9,758 nucleotides of DNA from the NCBI GenBank assembly GCA_035532075.1, contig DATKRV010000026.1, forward strand, positions 1 through 9,758. The letters are read 5' to 3'. Under the pieces are notes generated by a model. It saw only the letters and a list, made by a program, of their open reading frames with translations. It was not told the DNA's origin and ran no database searches. This document shows positions 7,213-9,758 of this stretch, piece after piece; the stretch's first letter is position 1; the number at the start of each line of letters is the position of its first letter. The translations under genes were made by a program, and so were the position numbers. The stretch comes from CAIVND01 sp035532075. Its GTDB lineage: Bacteria > Actinomycetota > Acidimicrobiia > Acidimicrobiales > Bog-793.

Positions 7213-7905
7213 CTACTGCATATCGAATAGCCCAGTCAGATGGGCGGTGGCGAGATCTAACTCGGGCACGCTGGATTCCACACTAAATCGCTCGAGGCGG
7301 ATCGAGCGCGCATCCATCGTATGTTGTTGACCAATCGCCATTGCCTCATCGCTATTGCCGTCTGAAACAGCATCTAACAGTTTGCGGTGTTGCACGAGAA
7401 TCTGTTCAAGACGTCCCTGATGGACCATCGTTGTCTCACGAAAACGCGAAAGGTTGATATCAAGTCGATCGAGCATTTCCACGAGTATCCGATTGTGGCT
7501 CGCCTCACGCATCGCGTGATGAAACTGACTATTCAACTGGATAATGTTTTCACGAGACTGCTGATACGCCTCATGACTCGCGTCAAGAAGCGTCGAAAGA
7601 ATCGAAAGATCGATATCGGTTCGATTAATTGCCGCCTCTCGTCCTACCTCGCCTTCGAGAGCAGCCTTGACATTGTAGATTTGGAGAATCTCAATTGGAG
7701 TAGGTTCAGTGATGCGAATGCCACCTCGTTCACGCTTGATGATTCCAGAATACTCAAGGGCACCGAGCGCCTCCCGAATCGGAGTGCGGCTGACGCCGTA
7801 AAGCTTTGCTAACTCATTTTCATGTGTGAGCGCGCCAGATGCCATTTTGCCATCGAGAATATCTTGAAGGATCCGTTCGAAAATCGACAGGTTCGCGTGG
7901 GTCAT
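7213..7905 (-). CDS. GntR-family transcriptional regulator, FadR/FCD subfamily
   Basis: Ligand-responsive DNA-binding protein and likely local regulator of the hyuAB operon. From the ATG it is 230 aa. The N-terminal winged helix-turn-helix contains ELAKLYGVSRTPIREALGAL (31-50) and the wing KRERGGIRI, the GntR signature. The C-terminal all-helical FCD ligand domain covers about 75-205, with FHHAM (His129), QHRKLLDA (His173) and QQHTMDA (His195) as probable metal ligands. The usual Asp of the Asp-x3-His pair reads Asn (125), a change seen in some members but worth noting. The ATG at 7905 is preferred: a GTG at 7929 in frame has no ribosome site, while AAAGG stands ten bases before the ATG and GAGG one base before it. 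It is transcribed toward the operon, 142 bases from hyuA. No copy of the palindrome is visible upstream of its own start, so autoregulation is not evident. Confidence 0.93.
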   Translation of the reverse strand: MTHANLSIFERILQDILDGKMASGALTHENELAKLYGVSRTPIREALGALEYSGIIKRERGGIRITEPTPIEILQIYNVKAALEGEVGREAAINRTDIDLSILSTLLDASHEAYQQSRENIIQLNSQFHHAMREASHNRILVEMLDRLDINLSRFRETTMVHQGRLEQILVQHRKLLDAVSDGNSDEAMAIGQQHTMDARSIRLERFSVESSVPELDLATAHLTGLFDMQ

Positions 7906-8494
7906 ACCTCGAACGCCTTTCTGTATCACGACGTCGCAATGCTCGCGCCGTCACCTCTAGTACACCATGATTCTTTACCACATCGGATTGCATCCGCCAC
8001 GAGACTACCTTGACCATTTCGCTTTATTTTCAAGTTCTCTTGCCGTATTAGCATTTTCAATGGCTGTGCTCGCCCACTCAAAGTCACGCTTGCGAAACTC
8101 AATCGAGTCGATTACAACAACTTTGTTCCTGGTGCGGTCACAAACGGGTCCGACGGCACAACACATCTTGACGCCAGCACGGGAAATACGTTCGCCAGCA
8201 CGAGCGCGGTTGCCGAAGTTCTCGCGAATCGATCAGTGAAGATACTCTGGAAAACGTAACGAATAATGCTAATACCTCGAGGTTCTCGATACACGAGATC
8301 AGACGAGTCGTTTGTTTTGAAACATTCAGAGAGCCTCTCTCCAAGAAAACAGGCCTGCTACTGCGTTGCTACTCGACTCTACGGTAACGCGTGGAATCGG
8401 ACTTATGACGTGGCTGCGACAGATAACCTGAGCTGCGCAAATGGATATGAAAAGATCCGACGGAACGTCATGGCTCGACTCTCAATCCGATGTC
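7906..8494. other. Gene-poor interval between the regulator and the integrase
   Basis: About 590 bases with no convincing complete gene on either strand. By eye it is more AT-rich than the flanking genes. Short frames on both strands lack family features and good ribosome sites. No tRNA cloverleaf, strong terminator or clear promoter was found. It must contain the promoter of the GntR gene, but no confident -35/-10 pair can be picked. As the junction between an integrase and a metabolic operon, it may be eroded sequence from an insertion. Confidence 0.6.
8014..8259 (+). pseudogene. Possible gene remnant, 3' part of an unrecognised frame
   Basis: This frame is open from after a TGA at 8011-8013 to TAA at 8257-8259 and has no credible start. 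Its second half reads like ordinary protein (LAKLNRVDYNNFVPGAV, then VTNGSDGTTHLDASTGNTF, ending VKILWKT) with mostly G or C at third positions. A 10-base direct repeat CGCCAGCACG (8172-8181 and 8193-8202) is spaced 21 bases apart, a multiple of three, giving AST twice. I do not recognise a family. It is the only sense-oriented plus-strand candidate in the window and could be the tail of a gene broken by integration, or chance. Confidence 0.2.
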
Positions 8495-9688
8495 CTACGA
8501 AGAAGAAGACAGAACAGACGCTCCGTCGTGGTTTCCGTCCAGAAGCGCGGCGACCTGATGTGCCGCCTCTGACTGCATACCTGCGATCGTGTGCGAATAG
8601 GTATCAAGGGTGAGACTCACCGAAAAATGACCTAGGCGCTCTTGTGCCACCTTCGGTGAGATTCCGGCTGCGAGCATCGCAGTGGCATGGCTATGACGCA
8701 GTCCGTGCAATTTGATTGGTGGAAGTCCAGCGCTAGCTGCAAGACGAGAAAATGTTCGTGTGACAGTCGAAGGATTCAAGGACTCTCCCAATTCATCGAC
8801 GAAGACAAGTCCAGATTCAGTCCAAACTTCTGCCGCTGCCAGCTTCTCTTTAGCAAGCCGTGTCTTCCACTTACGCAGCTGAACCGCGGTCTTGAGGTCA
8901 AGGTCAATGGATCGACGTGCGTTCGACGTTTTGGGCTCGCTTATCGTCGGCACACCCTTAACTAAAACAAGAGATTGCCGTATCGCGATACGAGATCCGT
9001 CTAGGTCTACGTCGATCCAACGCAAACCGATGAGCTCTCCGCGTCGTAAACCTGTCATGGCGACAAGGCGCCAAAGAGGAGCGAGCCGATCATCGGCCAC
9101 GAATGACAGAAAAGCGCGCACCTGGTCTGGTGCCCACGACTCGATCTCAGGCCGAGGAGCGGTTGGGCGGTCCACCAAATCAGCTGGGTTTCGACCAAGA
9201 AGTTCCCAACGCACAGCATCGGCTAGACAACGATGCAAAAACGCATGAACGATCTGCACCGAACGCGCACCGAGTGGGCGACCATCGCGGCCGCCACCGG
9301 TCAACAAATCCGCGTAGAGCACCTGTAACTTTCCGGGATCAATACTGCGAAGAGGCAGGTGCCCGAGTCGCGGCTTCACGCGTTGCCAATTGATCTGATA
9401 GAGGTTTGCCGTTCCCGGACGAACTCGGGTCGCCTGCACTGGTAGCCATTGGTCCTCAATGAACTGCGTCAGGGTGAGGTTCGAGGGTGACACATATGTG
9501 CCTTGATCCAGCTTGACGAAATCTCGGGTTCGGGCCGACTTTGCCTCGGCAAGGGTATGAAAACCCCCTATCCATTTTTGCTGTCGCCTACTCGTTTCTG
9601 GATCGCGAGGTAGGGACAGGACATATGCATATCCATCGCCCCGTTTGTAGATGCCAGGCACCTTCGTCTTCTTTGAAGAGCTCGCCAT
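8495..9688 (-). CDS. Tyrosine recombinase / site-specific integrase (phage or ICE type)
   Basis: Catalyses integration and excision of a mobile element through a covalent 3'-phosphotyrosine intermediate. The 397 aa protein has three parts: an N-terminal arm-binding-type domain (about 10-60, with GIYKRGDGYAYVLS and KWIGGFHTLAEAKSA), a SAM-like core-binding domain (about 70-165), and the catalytic domain (about 180-375). All catalytic residues are present: Arg215 (TGLRRGEL), Lys253 (SEPKTSNARRS), His328 and Arg331 (LHGLRHSHAT), His354 (LGHFS) and Tyr364 (DTYSHT). The ATG at 9688 is chosen because GGAGG stands five bases before it; a GTG at 9721 in frame lies in the upstream repeats and lacks a ribosome site. 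It appears intact. It marks a mobile element, but whether the element lies to the right, outside the window, or includes the operon to the left cannot be decided. It could also belong to a satellite or degenerate prophage. Confidence 0.95.
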   Translation of the reverse strand: MASSSKKTKVPGIYKRGDGYAYVLSLPRDPETSRRQQKWIGGFHTLAEAKSARTRDFVKLDQGTYVSPSNLTLTQFIEDQWLPVQATRVRPGTANLYQINWQRVKPRLGHLPLRSIDPGKLQVLYADLLTGGGRDGRPLGARSVQIVHAFLHRCLADAVRWELLGRNPADLVDRPTAPRPEIESWAPDQVRAFLSFVADDRLAPLWRLVAMTGLRRGELIGLRWIDVDLDGSRIAIRQSLVLVKGVPTISEPKTSNARRSIDLDLKTAVQLRKWKTRLAKEKLAAAEVWTESGLVFVDELGESLNPSTVTRTFSRLAASAGLPPIKLHGLRHSHATAMLAAGISPKVAQERLGHFSVSLTLDTYSHTIAGMQSEAAHQVAALLDGNHDGASVLSSSS

Positions 9689-9693
9689 ATATC

Positions 9694-9698
9694 CCTCC
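9694..9698 (-). promoter_or_regulatory. Ribosome binding site fixing the integrase start
   Basis: GGAGG with five bases (GATAT) before the ATG at 9688. It lies downstream of the in-frame GTG at 9721 and so supports the shorter protein. Confidence 0.7.
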
Positions 9699-9717
9699 AT
9701 TTGAGGCGCTTGTCCAG

Positions 9718-9736
9718 ACACCTGTTTAGCAGGTGT
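9718..9736. repeat. Inverted repeat just upstream of the integrase
   Basis: ACACCTG (9718-9724) and CAGGTGT (9730-9736) are perfect inverted copies around a five-base spacer TTTAG. It lies 30 to 48 bases before the integrase ATG. It could be an operator for integrase control, an Int/Xis site or an RNA hairpin in the leader; no U-run follows that would make it a terminator. Confidence 0.6.
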
Positions 9737-9742
9737 TTAGCA
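9723..9742. repeat. Two direct repeats with 11-base period upstream of the integrase
   Basis: TGTTTAGCA occurs at 9723-9731 and again at 9734-9742, a repeat distance of 11 bases, close to one helical turn. Such phased short direct repeats resemble arm-type integrase sites or excisionase sites. They share bases with the inverted repeat at 9718-9736. The site function is inferred. Confidence 0.55.
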
Positions 9743-9758
9743 CAGCAGATCTTCGAGT

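Noticed and set aside
8445..8474. Possible terminator after the integrase (GACG-TTC-CGTC stem followed by a T-rich run on the minus strand)
   Set aside because: The stem is only four to five pairs, there is a GGA between stem and T-run, and the T-run is short and interrupted.
7906..8494. tRNA gene as an attachment site for the integrase
   Set aside because: No GGTTCGAA-type T-arm with matching acceptor stem was found on either strand in this interval.
8266..8613. Plus-strand frame overlapping the 3' end of the integrase gene
   Set aside because: It has no ribosome site and no recognisable domain, and its last third is antisense to the integrase.
1..9758. CRISPR array or large tandem repeat
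   Set aside because: No regularly spaced repeated units of 20 or more bases are visible; only the short repeats listed were found.

Overview
The window reads as bacterial DNA with a moderately high GC content (mid-50s percent by eye). It has Shine-Dalgarno sites, several GTG starts, and a catabolic operon lying next to a tyrosine-recombinase integrase. The style of the integrase and the GTG starts suggest an actinobacterium-like host, but nothing here (no rRNA, tRNA or lineage marker gene) fixes the taxon. All convincing genes are on the minus strand, so transcription runs from the right end of the window to the left.

Right end (about 8495-9758): a complete phage/ICE-type tyrosine integrase with all catalytic residues. 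It is preceded by a compact repeat cluster (inverted repeat plus two helically phased direct repeats) that may be its own binding sites. Next comes a gene-poor stretch (7906-8494) of about 590 bases that looks more AT-rich than its neighbours. It contains only one weak candidate for a decayed reading frame.

Middle (7905-7071): a GntR/FCD transcription factor. After it, 142 bases hold a textbook sigma70-like promoter (TTGACA, 16 bases, CATAAT) whose spacer and -10 are covered by a perfect 24-base palindrome, which is the obvious candidate operator.

Left two thirds (7070-1): a tightly packed operon. In order of transcription it encodes HyuA and HyuB (ATP-dependent hydantoinase/oxoprolinase subunits), a divergent MmgE/PrpD-family enzyme, an HpcH/HpaI-type class II aldolase, a NitT/TauT (SsuC/TauC)-type ABC permease, and the first codons of a further gene that runs off the window, probably the matching ATPase. 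The first four genes overlap by 4, 14 and 4 bases, and the permease overlaps the truncated gene by 14 bases.

The likely overall job is uptake of a small cyclic amide or imide, ATP-driven ring opening by HyuAB, rearrangement or dehydration by the MmgE/PrpD enzyme, and carbon-carbon cleavage by the aldolase, with control by the GntR protein through the palindrome. The exact substrate cannot be read from the sequence. The most interesting points are the promoter/operator architecture, the unusual enzyme combination, and the loss of the usual MmgE/PrpD active-site residues.
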